Positions 45,146 through 53,421 of a stretch of DNA of 60,947 nt are shown here, piece by piece (position 1 is the stretch's first letter; every line of letters starts with the position of its first letter). A program made the translations under genes and the position numbers. The stretch covers positions 1 through 60,947 of the forward strand of contig CANMKB010000010.1 of the NCBI GenBank assembly GCA_947498415.1. The letters run 5' to 3'. Source of the DNA: an uncultured Paracoccaceae bacterium (lineage in GTDB: Bacteria; Pseudomonadota; Alphaproteobacteria; Rhodobacterales; Rhodobacteraceae). The notes below the pieces were generated by a model. That model was not told the origin of the DNA. It did no database searches and was given only the letters and a program-made list of their open reading frames with translations.

Positions 45146-46696
45146 CTAAACAATTCGTCTGCCGATTTCTGGTGTTTGGTGCAGCGACGCACGATGTTCT
45201 GCCATCCATGGAATCGTTTGCTCAAACGGCATCGGGTGCGCAATTCCGTAACCTTGAACATGGGTGCATCCCAGCTGAGCGAGCATTGTGTGTTCTCCTG
45301 CGGTTTCCACACCTTCGGCCAATGTTTCGAGACCAAGGCGCTCGGCCATTGTTACAATTGCCTCGACCAGTTTTTGTTGCTCGGGTTCACTATCGACGTG
45401 CATTACAAAGCTTCGATCGATTTTGAGGCGTGAGACAGCAAATCGCCTTATGGAGCTGATGGACGCATGGCCTGTGCCAAAATCATCAAGATCAATATAG
45501 CACCCCAGTTTAGCGAGCCCGTTTACATTGTCTGCAATCGCGCCATCAGGGGAGTCTGCGATGACGGATTCCAACACTTCAATTGCGATGCGATCCGGTG
45601 ACAACCCAAAGCGATCAAGCTCCCAGTGAATCCGATCGACAAGCATCGGGTTTCTCAATTCGTCACCGGCAAAATTCACGCCCACCTGTGGCACATGAAA
45701 GCCTTGCCTCTCCCACCGGGTCTGCGCCTCTAGCGCATTGGCAAGCATGAATTCTGCAAGATGTTCCAATTGTCCGGTTTCGGCCAATGTTTCGAGAAAT
45801 TGAGCAGGGGAGATGATCCCTTTTTGGGGATGCTCCCACCGGGCAAGCGTTTCAAAACCCGTGACAAGGCCAGTTTCGGTCGAAATTTGCGGCTGATACC
45901 ATGCTCGGATTTCGCCATTTTGCAGTGCGCGTGCCGCCTCGTTTCCAAGACGGCGCCGACCTTCTTCGCGCTTGTATAGGCTTTCGGTATAAGCGCGGAT
46001 GTCGGCGTTCCCGTTCCGACGCGCATCGCGCAATGCCATGCGGGCCGCATCCACCAATGGCTTAATGCTGGACGTGTTGAGCTGATCGCTGCGGCAGAAC
46101 CCAATTGACGCTTCAAGCTCTACCACTCCAGTTTCAAGTGGTAGTTTTGCTTCGATTGCGGCTTTCATGCGAGATGCGAGTTGAATGCATATTTCAAGAT
46201 CTAGGTGGCGCACGGGCGTTAGGAGAAACATGAACTCGCCCTCACGTGTACGCGCCAAAAGGTCTTCTTCACGCAGGCTACGCAAAATTCGGGCGGCGAT
46301 TGTGCGTTGTGCTTGTTCTGATGCGGCTTCCCCGTGCCGCAAGGCAAATTCTGGAAAAGCATGAATGCGAATGATGAAGCACACGGTTTTCCGGTGATTG
46401 GTTTGCGTTTGGACGATCCACTCCTGTGCGACTTGTTCTAGATAGCTTAGCGATCGGAGGCCGGTGATCGGGTCAACAGAATGGAGGGTTCCCTTTGTGC
46501 GCATCATATTTCGCGCGAGATAGACGCCAAATACAGGAAGCGTAAGGGCCGAGATCAATAGTGCCACTTCGCCGCCGATGAGGTAGGACGTTAAGCACAA
46601 CAAACTGGCAATGACGCCCAAAACTTCGGGACGCAACGTTTCGATCCAGGCGATTGGCTTGCGTGTAAGTGCCGTTATTGCGTTGTACTGCCACAT
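45146..46696 (-). CDS. Membrane-bound c-di-GMP phosphodiesterase (degenerate GGDEF plus EAL)
   Basis: A 516-residue protein. Two hydrophobic segments near residues 24-62 anchor it. A GGDEF-like domain (about 75-235) has REGEF in place of GGDEF, so cyclase activity is unlikely. The EAL domain (about 250-500) keeps key residues: ETLARW (E), NFAGDEL (N), EVLES (E), DLDDFGTGHAS (DD), LKIDRSF (K) and EGVE (E), so it probably cleaves c-di-GMP. ATG at 46696 is used; a GTG three bases earlier is possible. Its Shine-Dalgarno lies in a hairpin. Confidence 0.87.
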   Translation of the reverse strand: MWQYNAITALTRKPIAWIETLRPEVLGVIASLLCLTSYLIGGEVALLISALTLPVFGVYLARNMMRTKGTLHSVDPITGLRSLSYLEQVAQEWIVQTQTNHRKTVCFIIRIHAFPEFALRHGEAASEQAQRTIAARILRSLREEDLLARTREGEFMFLLTPVRHLDLEICIQLASRMKAAIEAKLPLETGVVELEASIGFCRSDQLNTSSIKPLVDAARMALRDARRNGNADIRAYTESLYKREEGRRRLGNEAARALQNGEIRAWYQPQISTETGLVTGFETLARWEHPQKGIISPAQFLETLAETGQLEHLAEFMLANALEAQTRWERQGFHVPQVGVNFAGDELRNPMLVDRIHWELDRFGLSPDRIAIEVLESVIADSPDGAIADNVNGLAKLGCYIDLDDFGTGHASISSIRRFAVSRLKIDRSFVMHVDSEPEQQKLVEAIVTMAERLGLETLAEGVETAGEHTMLAQLGCTHVQGYGIAHPMPFEQTIPWMAEHRASLHQTPEIGRRIV

Positions 46697-46703
46697 CACA
46701 ATG

Positions 46704-46740
46704 GTCCCCAGTTAAATGGCAAAACGCCAAAACTTGGGAC
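46704..46740 (-). promoter_or_regulatory. Hairpin sequestering the ribosome-binding site of the EAL gene
   Basis: Plus-strand GTCCCCAGTT and AACTTGGGAC pair with one mismatch, with an inner TGGC / GCCA stem. On the minus strand the GGGGA that serves as Shine-Dalgarno, eight bases before the ATG, lies in the 3' arm, so folding would block initiation. Confidence 0.5.
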
Positions 46741-46769
46741 AACGCTATGTGATGTGTCTAATTGCCTGA

Positions 46770-47651
46770 TTAACGCAGGTTCGGAATACCCAGAGAATCT
46801 TCTTCGACTTTTACGGAACCCCGCTCAAGCCCGGCGAAATCAAAGATTTTCGGGTCAAGCAAATGCGACGGACGCGCGTTCATCAGCGACCGGAACATCA
46901 CCTGACGACGCCCGGGTGAGTTCTGTTCCCAACCGTCCAAAATTTGTTTGACCTGCTGTCGTTGTAGACCATCCTGACTACCGCATAGATCGCAAGGAAT
47001 GATCGGGTAATTCATTGATTTTGCAAACTTTTCACAATCTTCTTCGGCCACATGAGCAAGCGGACGATACACAAAAAGATCGCCTTCTTCGTTCACGAGC
47101 TTTGGTGGCATCGTAGCCAGGCGCCCACCGTGAAACAGGTTCATAAAGAAGGTTTCTAGGATGTCATCCCGGTGATGCCCAAGCACAACTGCTGAACATC
47201 CCTCTTCGCGGGCAATGCGATATAGGTTCCCGCGGCGCAAACGTGAACACAGGGCGCAATAGGTGCGTCCGGCGGGCACTTTGTCTTTTACGATCGAGTA
47301 TGTGTCTTGATATTCGATGCGATGCTCAACGCCCATCTTCTTGAGGAACTCTGGCAGAACAGTTGCAGGAAAGTTGGGCTGACCTTGATCAAGGTTACAC
47401 GCCAAAAGATCCACAGGAAGCAACCCGCGCCATTTCAGCTCGTATAGGATTGCAAGCAATGTATAGCTGTCTTTGCCACCCGATAGGCAGACGAGCCAGC
47501 GCGAGCCGCGCTCTATCATCCCATATTGTTCAATGGCTTCGCGCGTTTGGCGCACGATCCGCTTTCGCAGCTTTTTGAAGCTGGTAGAGGAAGGGGCACC
47601 ATGAAACAGTGGGTGAATATCGTCGAGATCATCATCAAGCATGGCGGCCAT
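46770..47651 (-). CDS. ttcA: tRNA 2-thiocytidine(32) synthetase
   Basis: A 293-residue PP-loop enzyme that thiolates C32 of certain tRNAs using an Fe-S cluster. The PP-loop [10 protein letters not shown] is near residue 56, the first Cys pair in [10 protein letters not shown] near 131, and the third Cys in IPCDLCGSQ near 220. The C-terminal [10 protein letters not shown] is also typical. ATG at 47651 is used; a second ATG three codons later is possible. Confidence 0.94.
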   Translation of the reverse strand: MAAMLDDDLDDIHPLFHGAPSSTSFKKLRKRIVRQTREAIEQYGMIERGSRWLVCLSGGKDSYTLLAILYELKWRGLLPVDLLACNLDQGQPNFPATVLPEFLKKMGVEHRIEYQDTYSIVKDKVPAGRTYCALCSRLRRGNLYRIAREEGCSAVVLGHHRDDILETFFMNLFHGGRLATMPPKLVNEEGDLFVYRPLAHVAEEDCEKFAKSMNYPIIPCDLCGSQDGLQRQQVKQILDGWEQNSPGRRQVMFRSLMNARPSHLLDPKIFDFAGLERGSVKVEEDSLGIPNLR

Positions 47652-47720
47652 ATGCCATTAGTTGACCTTTTAATAAAGGGGTATTCGGGCATGGTTAATG
47701 CAAGCCCGAATGCAACTTAG

Positions 47721-47951
47721 TTAGAACCGCCCCTTCGGCCAACGTTCGGAGGGTGGCGTGTTGGGAGGTAAGCCCAGATCCTTTAACAGATGATCGTTTA
47801 AGATTTGAGTAGCATCAGGCGGCCTACTTTTCGGCCGAAGAACCGAGCTGGCAACGGCAAGAGCCATCCGCCAATAGCCGAACTGGGCGAGGAGCTTTGC
47901 GATTTCGGCATCCAGATCAAGAGTGACGTTGTTTAAGTTTGGTTGAGGCAT
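47721..47951 (-). CDS. Small DUF1127-like protein, paralogue A
   Basis: A 76-residue protein. The C-terminal half RPPDATQILNDHLLKDLGLPP resembles the DUF1127 helix (L-x-D-H-L-L-x-D-x-G-L). The N-terminal half is a possible amphipathic helix (ALAVASSVLRP). It matches the neighbouring gene at 48059-48289 in length and in the RPPDA..LN.HLLKD.GLP core, so the two are tandem duplicates. AGGA precedes the ATG. Confidence 0.65.
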   Translation of the reverse strand: MPQPNLNNVTLDLDAEIAKLLAQFGYWRMALAVASSVLRPKSRPPDATQILNDHLLKDLGLPPNTPPSERWPKGRF

Positions 47952-48005
47952 GAATTCATTCCTGTCATTAAAGGTGAGGAGTTGCTCTGGGCACAGCCGT
48001 TTTGG

Positions 48006-48031
48006 TCGGCGCCAGAGCGATCTGGCGCCGA
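48006..48031. promoter_or_regulatory. Perfect hairpin between the two small paralogues
   Basis: TCGGCGCCAG / CTGGCGCCGA, 10 perfect pairs and a six-base loop. No T-run in the minus direction. It lies just after the stop of paralogue B and may stabilise its 3' end or separate the two messages. Confidence 0.55.
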
Positions 48032-48058
48032 TTTATATGTGCTGAACTGTGCGGCGTA

Positions 48059-48289
48059 TTAGGCCCGCAAACGCCAGCTGTTTTGTGTGGTGTCAGTTGC
48101 CTCAGGCAAGCCAACATCTTTCAACAGATGATTGTTCAACCGGTAGGCGGCGTCTGGCGGGCGGCCTTTGCCGCGCCAGTAGGTCATCAGAATTGCAAAA
48201 AGGGCCCGCCTGCGACCAAATTTTGCAACGAGGTAAGTGATTTCGAACTTCAGCTCTTTTTGAGCGGAATGAGAAAGAGAATAGGTCAT
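48059..48289 (-). CDS. Small DUF1127-like protein, paralogue B
   Basis: A 76-residue protein, the same length as paralogue A. It shares GRPPDA..LN.HLLKD.GLP, and its N-terminus is MTYSLSHSAQKELKFEITYL. ATG at 48289 is used because the 21-residue upstream extension is not shared. No good Shine-Dalgarno is visible, and a hairpin plus T-run (48351-48377) lies upstream, so its expression may depend on read-through from the leader-like ORF at 48444-48494. Confidence 0.62.
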   Translation of the reverse strand: MTYSLSHSAQKELKFEITYLVAKFGRRRALFAILMTYWRGKGRPPDAAYRLNNHLLKDVGLPEATDTTQNSWRLRA

Positions 48290-48350
48290 GGTGTTTGCCA
48301 ACCGCAGATGCGGAATGGTCCTGTGTGGTTGAGATTTGGATGAGACCAAC

Positions 48351-48377
48351 AAAAAAGACGCGATGCGCTTGGCGCAT
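48351..48377 (-). terminator. Candidate attenuator terminator
   Basis: ATGCGC-CAA-GCGCAT stem (48377-48363) followed, after a short GC stretch, by T6 (48356-48351). The six-base gap between stem and T-run makes it weaker than a standard terminator. Confidence 0.4.
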
Positions 48378-48443
48378 AAAAATCAGGGTGTGGTCAGATT
48401 GCGTTCACTGGGAATCAAGATTTCCCAATAGCGGTTATGACTG

Positions 48444-48494
48444 TTAAGAGCCGTAGCCTGCTCGGAGCCAGGTTGTGAGATGATAAGATGTCAT
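48444..48494 (-). CDS. Candidate 15-residue leader peptide
   Basis: The ORF encodes MTSYHLTTWLRAGYGS. It is preceded by AAAGGAGG six bases before the ATG, among the best ribosome-binding sites in the window. It is followed by two hairpins and a T-run before paralogue B. This is the layout of a ribosome-mediated attenuator. The peptide has no run of a single amino acid (two Thr, two Tyr, one Trp, one His), so what it would sense is unclear. It could instead be an independent micro-protein. Confidence 0.45.
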   Translation of the reverse strand: MTSYHLTTWLRAGYGS

Positions 48495-48529
48495 TGTCTG
48501 CCTCCTTTGTTCATGTTGAACACAGGCGC

Positions 48530-48557
48530 ACCTTAGCAGGGGCGCGTAACAGGCCAA
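48530..48557 (-). promoter_or_regulatory. Possible promoter of the leader ORF
   Basis: On the minus strand TTGGCC, 16 bases, TAAGGT. The start would fall about 25-30 bases before the leader ORF. Motif match is moderate. Confidence 0.4.
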
Positions 48558-48611
48558 GTATGGAATCACATACCCGTCTAGATTGTGGCGTGTATACCAC
48601 AAACACTTCTG

Positions 48612-48857
48612 TCAGGAATGGGGCGGAGAATCTTGTTTGTCTGGAACAGGGTCATAACCATCGCTACCCCAAGGGTGACATCGGCCCAGTCGGCGGATCG
48701 TCAACCAGCTGCCTTTGATCGCGCCATGTTTATCCAGAGCCTCAAGCGCATAAGCAGAACAAGTGGGTTGATAACGGCAGTTAAATCCGACCCATGGGCT
48801 AAAGATAAGCCGGTAGGCCCTGACAGGAAGGGCAGCAATATGGGCGAGGGGGGACAT
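48612..48857 (-). CDS. yidD: Membrane protein insertion efficiency factor YidD
   Basis: An 81-residue peripheral membrane protein aiding YidC. The signature [21 protein letters not shown] (with both cysteines) and [18 protein letters not shown] are intact. Its ATG shares a base with the rnpA stop (TAATG), the usual coupling. Confidence 0.95.
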   Translation of the reverse strand: MSPLAHIAALPVRAYRLIFSPWVGFNCRYQPTCSAYALEALDKHGAIKGSWLTIRRLGRCHPWGSDGYDPVPDKQDSPPHS

Positions 48858-49255
48858 TAGCGAGTCTCATGTAGCTTTTTCAAAGCATACATAAGATCTC
48901 GTTTCATGTCTTCAAAGGGCCGCTGGGCGGTTGCATCCGCACGGCCAATCAGCACGTAATCCCAACCCTTCATACCCTTATCTGGCAAAATCTGCCTAGC
49001 GACCTCACGAAGTCGACGCTTGGCTCGATTTCGAGCGACTGCATTGCCCACTTTTTTAGAGCAGGTGAAACCAATACGGATCACATCAGCCTCGATGGAT
49101 TCGGTGTCCCGCCGTTTGCGGGCCTGTACCATCATTGATTTGGTGCCTTGGCGCCGGGCGCGTGCCGCTGCTAGGAAATCGGATCGGTTTTGCAGAACGA
49201 TCAAACGCGAAGACGCCGCCGGTGGCGTGTCCTTCGGGTGGGTTGAACCATCCAT
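48857..49255 (-). CDS. rnpA: Ribonuclease P protein component
   Basis: A 132-residue protein subunit of RNase P, which matures tRNA 5' ends. The RNR motif is seen in [21 protein letters not shown] near residues 66-86, and [15 protein letters not shown] begins the conserved fold. ATG at 49255 is preceded by CGGAGG; a TTG seven codons upstream is rejected because the Shine-Dalgarno would lie inside it. It has a 20-residue hydrophilic N-terminal extension. Confidence 0.94.
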   Translation of the reverse strand: MDGSTHPKDTPPAASSRLIVLQNRSDFLAAARARRQGTKSMMVQARKRRDTESIEADVIRIGFTCSKKVGNAVARNRAKRRLREVARQILPDKGMKGWDYVLIGRADATAQRPFEDMKRDLMYALKKLHETR

Positions 49256-49301
49256 AGGAGCCTCCGACGGCGTCAAATCTTAAATGTAATTCCGCTGAGG
49301 C

Positions 49302-49436
49302 TTACGCGCTCAGGGACTTACGGCCTTGCGCACGACGTGCGTTCAGGATTTTGCGGCCAGCTTTGGTGGCCATGCGCGCACGGAAGCCGTGGCGGCGTTT
49401 GCGAACCAGGTTCGAGGGTTGGTAGGTGCGTTTCAT
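49302..49436 (-). CDS. rpmH: 50S ribosomal protein L34
   Basis: A 44-residue L34 with the complete family sequence pattern: [18 protein letters not shown] at the start and [18 protein letters not shown] at the end. The stop TTA complement is at 49302-49304. rnpA follows after 46 bases on the same strand. A near-consensus promoter lies 73 bases upstream. Confidence 0.97.
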   Translation of the reverse strand: MKRTYQPSNLVRKRRHGFRARMATKAGRKILNARRAQGRKSLSA

Positions 49437-49508
49437 CGCTCCGTCTCCGTACTTTGTTTCTATCCGGTCGCCGACTCACTGCGAGACCGTCATCTATTTG
49501 AAGTCCGT

Positions 49509-49537
49509 GCTATAGGGGGCTGTTTTGGGGTTGTCAA
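49509..49537 (-). promoter_or_regulatory. Near-consensus promoter for rpmH-rnpA-yidD
   Basis: On the minus strand TTGACA, 17 bases, TATAGC. The -35 is a perfect sigma-70 match. It is the strongest promoter I see in the window and drives the rpmH-rnpA-yidD group. Confidence 0.85.
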
Positions 49538-49721
49538 ACCTCCGAAGAGTGTTTTGCAACAAAAATACAAAGATTGATCCAAAGAATGTTTCAATTCTGT
49601 CAGATTCACCCCGTCATGATCACGGAAGTGGTGATTGCCATCAACCGCGCGTGAACACCATACCGTTTTGTTGCTTGTGTTCGCATCTTGGTGGAAACCG
49701 GAACAAGTGAGATGAAAAAAG

Positions 49722-50444
49722 ATGAGTGATATGACAGACGTACCTAAAAGCGGATTTGCCAAACGGTTGCCGCTGATTGCCATTCTTCTGGTTGCCGTAA
49801 TTGGTGCCTTTACCTTGAAGGATTATCTGAGTTTCGAAACACTGCGCGACAATCGTGAGGCGCTATTGGCATTCAGAGATGCAAATTTCGTACTTACGGT
49901 AGGTCTGTTCATGTTGGCTTACATTGTCATCGTGGCCTTTAGCTTGCCTGGCGCAACCATCGCGACCCTGACAGGTGGATTTTTGTTTGCCACGTTCCCC
50001 GGCGCACTGTTCAATGTATCTGCAGCCACAATCGGGGCGATCCTGATTTTCCTAGCAGCCCGTTGGGGGCTTGGTGAAAAGCTCGCGGCAAAGATGGAAG
50101 GGTCTGAGGGCGCTGTTAAGAAGATCAAAGATGGCATTGATGAAAATCAGTGGTCCATGCTGTTCTTGATCCGATTGGTGCCGGCTGTTCCATTCTTTGT
50201 TGCCAACTTGGTGCCCGCACTTGTCGGCGTCCCGCTTCGCCGTTTCGCGATCTCAACCTTTATCGGCATTATTCCCGGAGGCGTGGTTTACACATCTGTA
50301 GGCGCAGGCCTTGGGGAAGTGTTTGAACGTGGCGAGACACCAAACCTTGGCATCATCTTTGAACCACAAATCTTGCTGCCCATCTTAGGCCTATGTCTGC
50401 TGGCCGCTCTACCCATCGTTATCAAAGCTGCACGCGGCAAGTAA
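49722..50444 (+). CDS. TVP38/TMEM64 (DedA-superfamily) membrane protein
   Basis: A 240-residue membrane protein with about five or six helices. LPGATIATLTGGFLFATFPG and FLIRLVPAVPFFVANLVPALVGVPLRRF are the two re-entrant motifs of the SNARE-associated/VTT domain. Relatives are implicated in lipid scrambling and membrane homeostasis. It lies 12 bases before the mercuric-reductase-like gene. Fusions of these two families occur in other bacteria (from memory), which suggests a common function. Confidence 0.88.
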   Translation: MSDMTDVPKSGFAKRLPLIAILLVAVIGAFTLKDYLSFETLRDNREALLAFRDANFVLTVGLFMLAYIVIVAFSLPGATIATLTGGFLFATFPGALFNVSAATIGAILIFLAARWGLGEKLAAKMEGSEGAVKKIKDGIDENQWSMLFLIRLVPAVPFFVANLVPALVGVPLRRFAISTFIGIIPGGVVYTSVGAGLGEVFERGETPNLGIIFEPQILLPILGLCLLAALPIVIKAARGK

Positions 50445-50456
50445 GGACATTTAAAA

Positions 50457-51875
50457 ATGAAAAAGATCAAAACGGATTTGCTTGTCATTGGTGCAGGCTC
50501 GGGTGGATTGTCGGTGGCTGCGGGCGCTGTGCAAATGGGCGCAGATGTGACTTTGTTGGAAGGTCACAAAATGGGGGGCGATTGCCTGAACTTCGGCTGT
50601 GTTCCGTCTAAGGCCTTGATTGCCAGCGGTAAAGCCGCATGGGCGCAGTCTAATGCAAGTAAATATGGCGTCGCCGACGTCACGCCAAAGGTGGATTACG
50701 CCGCCGCGAAAGATCACGTCGCTGATGTGATCGCAGAAATTGAGCCAAACGACTCTGTCGAGCGTTTCGAAGGGCTTGGCGTTCGTGTGATCCAAGAGTT
50801 CGGTGAGTTTGTTTCTGCAACCGAAGTCAAAGCGGGCGATCACATCATCAAGGCGCGCCGCGTGGTTATTTCGACCGGATCTTCCCCGTTGGTGCCGCCA
50901 ATCCCAGGGTTGGATACGGTTCCTTACCAAACCAACGAAACCTTGTTTGAATTGCGCGAGCAGCCAGATCATTTATTGATCATTGGCGGCGGCCCTATCG
51001 GTTTAGAAATGGCACAAGCTCACCGTCGTTTGGGCAGCAAAGTTACCGTGATCGAAGGCATGAAAGCGCTGGGCAAGGATGATCCAGAGATGGCGGCCAT
51101 AGTGTTGGATAACCTGCGCACGGAGGGCATCGAGATTGAAGAAGATGCGCTTGCTCAGGAAATTCGTGGCGCCGCGGGTGCGATTGAAGTTGAGGCCAAA
51201 GATGGTCGTGTTTTCAAGGGCACCCATCTTTTGATGGCCGTGGGTCGTAAACCCAACATCGATAAACTGAACCTGGACGCAGCGGGGATTGAAACCACAC
51301 GTACCGGTATCAAAGTCGATGCAGGCATGCGCACCACGAACCGCAAGGTATACGCGATTGGAGATGTCGCTGGTGGCCTGCAGTTCACCCATGTCGCCGG
51401 GTATCATGCTGGTTTAATTATCCGCTCTGCATTGTTTGGGCTTCCGGCGAAAGAACGCACAGATCACATCCCGTGGGCAACCTACACCGATCCAGAATTG
51501 GCACAGGTCGGTCTGACCGAGGCGCAAGCCCGCGCACAGCATGGTGATGCTCTTGAAGTGGCGCGTTTCCATTTCAACCACAACGATCGTGCCATTTCTG
51601 AACGTAAGACCGCAGGGTTGATCAAAGTTATGGTTGTCAAAGGACGCCCTATCGGCGCATCCATTGCTGGCTATCAAGCGGGCGAATTGATCAACCTTTG
51701 GGCCCTCGTTATTGCAAATAAGTTAAAAATGAGCGCCGTTGCCAACATGGTTGCCCCATATCCGACAATTGGAGAGTTGAATAAACGTGCCGCCGGTGCA
51801 TATTTCACACCAAGATTGTTTGAGAACCCTAAAGTGAAACGTATCGTCGGCTTTGTGCAGCGCTGGCTTCCGTAA
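50457..51875 (+). CDS. Mercuric-reductase-like / dihydrolipoamide-dehydrogenase-family flavoprotein
   Basis: A 472-residue pyridine-nucleotide disulfide oxidoreductase. FAD motif VIGAGSGGLSVAAGA is at residues 9-23, the redox-active pair in GGDCLNFGCVPSKALI near 41-56, the NAD motif IIGGGPIGLEMAQAHRRLG near 174, and the second FAD motif VYAIGDVAGGLQFTHVAGYH near 298. No N-terminal or C-terminal metal-binding cysteines are present, so mercury reduction is unlikely. Typical paired His-Glu near the C-terminus are not evident. Probable role: electron transfer to an unknown partner, perhaps at the membrane with the TVP38-like protein. Confidence 0.87.
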   Translation: MKKIKTDLLVIGAGSGGLSVAAGAVQMGADVTLLEGHKMGGDCLNFGCVPSKALIASGKAAWAQSNASKYGVADVTPKVDYAAAKDHVADVIAEIEPNDSVERFEGLGVRVIQEFGEFVSATEVKAGDHIIKARRVVISTGSSPLVPPIPGLDTVPYQTNETLFELREQPDHLLIIGGGPIGLEMAQAHRRLGSKVTVIEGMKALGKDDPEMAAIVLDNLRTEGIEIEEDALAQEIRGAAGAIEVEAKDGRVFKGTHLLMAVGRKPNIDKLNLDAAGIETTRTGIKVDAGMRTTNRKVYAIGDVAGGLQFTHVAGYHAGLIIRSALFGLPAKERTDHIPWATYTDPELAQVGLTEAQARAQHGDALEVARFHFNHNDRAISERKTAGLIKVMVVKGRPIGASIAGYQAGELINLWALVIANKLKMSAVANMVAPYPTIGELNKRAAGAYFTPRLFENPKVKRIVGFVQRWLP

Positions 51876-51892
51876 AGATAGAGTGAGGGGCC

Positions 51893-53281
51893 ATGTTTAA
51901 GACACTATCCGGGCGTTTTCTATTTCTGACCATTATTTTTGTGATGCTGGCCGAAATTCTTATTTTCGTGCCGTCAGTCGCAAGGTTTCGGGAAGACTAC
52001 CTATTGTCGCGCCTTGAGCGGGCGCAGATCGCGTCACTTGCTTTGCTTGCGGATGACATGATTGATGCAGAGCTTGAAGACGAGCTGCTGCGCAACGCCG
52101 AAGTCTACAACGTGGTTTTACGCCGGGATGAAATTCGACAGCTGATCCTCTCGTCAGATATGCCGGCCCCCATTCAACAGACTTTTGACCTTCGAGATGC
52201 GACAGCCTTTGAGCTGATCATGGATGCAATGAACCGTCTCTTTGCGCCCGAACCCGAAGTCATTCGGGTCATTGGGGCGCCGGTTCTAGAGGCCGGATTG
52301 CTGATCGAGGTCACGCTTTGGACCAAAGATCTACGCGCGGCGATGATTGATTATGGTGTAACCATTCTAATTCTGTCTGCGGTGATCTCGGCCTTTACTG
52401 CGAGTCTTTTGTTTATTGCAGTGCGTTTGATTCTGGTGAAACCGATCAAAGGGGTTGTTGGGTACATGCAAAGGTACTCTGCAGCGCCAGAGGACGCTCG
52501 AGGGATCATTCAGCCCTCTTCCAATGTTGTCGAGCTGCGAGAAGCCGAAGAAGCGTTGCAGACGCTTCAGACAGACCTGCGGGCGTCCCTACGCCAAAAG
52601 GAACGTCTGGCGCAATTGGGTGGCGCTGTTGCTAAAGTAAGCCATGATCTTCGCAACATTCTGACATCGGCGCAGTTGTTTACAGACCGGATCGAAATGT
52701 CCGAAGATCCAACCGTCAAGCGCATGGCGCCAAAGCTTGTGAATTCCATCACTCGGGCCGTTCATCTATGTGAGGGGACATTGGCCTTTGGCAAGGCCGA
52801 AGAACCCGCCCCACGGCTGACACAGGTGCCCTTGGCAGAGCTTGTGGATGAGGTTGCAGAATCCGAGCGTTTGGCTGTTGGGGAGTTTGACCTGAGCTTG
52901 TCAGAAAACGTGCCGACTGGGATGCATGTTTGGGCAGATTCCGAACAACTGCACCGCGTGATTTCAAACCTTGTGCGCAACGCGCGGCAGGCGATTGTCG
53001 CAGCAGGTCAACCGGGCGAAATCATGGTGGAAGCACGGGAAACCGAAATCGATTGGACGATCACGGTTCAAGACACAGGCCCCGGGTTGCCCCTCAAAGC
53101 CAAAGAGCATCTTTTTCAGCCATTTCAAGGCGGTATGCGAAAGGGTGGTACCGGTTTAGGCCTCGCTATTTCGCAGGAATTGGTCCGCGGTCACGGTGGT
53201 GATCTGCGCCTTGCGAAAAGCGATGAAACCGGTACCTGCTTTGAAATTCGCTTGCCCAAAGGGGACGTTGCAGAAATTTAG
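51893..53281 (+). CDS. Sensor histidine kinase (orphan)
   Basis: A 462-residue membrane kinase. TM1 lies at about 8-28 and TM2 near 155-177, enclosing a periplasmic domain of about 125 residues. A HAMP-like linker and coiled coil follow (EAEEALQTLQTDLRASLRQKER). The phospho-acceptor His is in KVSHDLRNILTSAQ near 250. The ATPase domain shows the N-box NLVRNARQAI, G1 DTGPGLP and G2 GGTGLGLAIS. No response regulator is adjacent, so its partner is encoded elsewhere. The gene begins 17 bases after the flavoprotein, suggesting joint transcription. Confidence 0.9.
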   Translation: MFKTLSGRFLFLTIIFVMLAEILIFVPSVARFREDYLLSRLERAQIASLALLADDMIDAELEDELLRNAEVYNVVLRRDEIRQLILSSDMPAPIQQTFDLRDATAFELIMDAMNRLFAPEPEVIRVIGAPVLEAGLLIEVTLWTKDLRAAMIDYGVTILILSAVISAFTASLLFIAVRLILVKPIKGVVGYMQRYSAAPEDARGIIQPSSNVVELREAEEALQTLQTDLRASLRQKERLAQLGGAVAKVSHDLRNILTSAQLFTDRIEMSEDPTVKRMAPKLVNSITRAVHLCEGTLAFGKAEEPAPRLTQVPLAELVDEVAESERLAVGEFDLSLSENVPTGMHVWADSEQLHRVISNLVRNARQAIVAAGQPGEIMVEARETEIDWTITVQDTGPGLPLKAKEHLFQPFQGGMRKGGTGLGLAISQELVRGHGGDLRLAKSDETGTCFEIRLPKGDVAEI

Positions 53282-53301
53282 AACTTTTTTGTTTTTTGCC
53301 C

Positions 53302-53329
53302 TTGCGCCCCCCCACAGTTCACATTAAAC
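53302..53329 (+). promoter_or_regulatory. Possible promoter of tRNA-Arg
   Basis: TTGCGC, 16 bases, TTAAAC, ending 15 bases before the tRNA. The match is moderate, but the position is right. Confidence 0.4.
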
Positions 53330-53344
53330 CGCCCCTCACACCGC

Positions 53345-53421
53345 GCTCTGGTAGCTCAGCTGGATAGAGTACCTGACTACGAATCAGGGGGTCGGGGGTT
53401 CGAATCCTCCCCAGAGCGCCA
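53345..53421 (+). tRNA. tRNA-Arg(ACG), CCA encoded
   Basis: A 77-base cloverleaf. The acceptor GCTCTGG pairs with CCAGAGC, followed by discriminator G and genomic CCA. The D arm is GCTCAGCTGGATAGAGT, the anticodon stem CCTGA / TCAGG with loop CTACGAA (anticodon ACG at 53379-53381), and the T arm is GGGGGTTCGAATCCTCC. The A34 would be deaminated to inosine by TadA, reading CGU, CGC and CGA. Confidence 0.97.

Larger units (their letters stand above)
48290..48611 (-). other. Leader-like interval between paralogue B and yidD
   Basis: These 322 bases hold no long gene. On the minus strand they contain, in order, a candidate promoter (48557-48530), a strong ribosome-binding site, a 15-codon ORF, a TGGGAA / TTCCCA hairpin (about 48420-48440), an ATGCGC / GCGCAT hairpin and a T6 run. 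Confidence 0.5.

Noticed and set aside
49437..49721. Replication origin near rpmH
   Set aside because: The rpmH region can adjoin oriC in some bacteria, but no cluster of DnaA boxes or dnaA/parAB genes is visible here.
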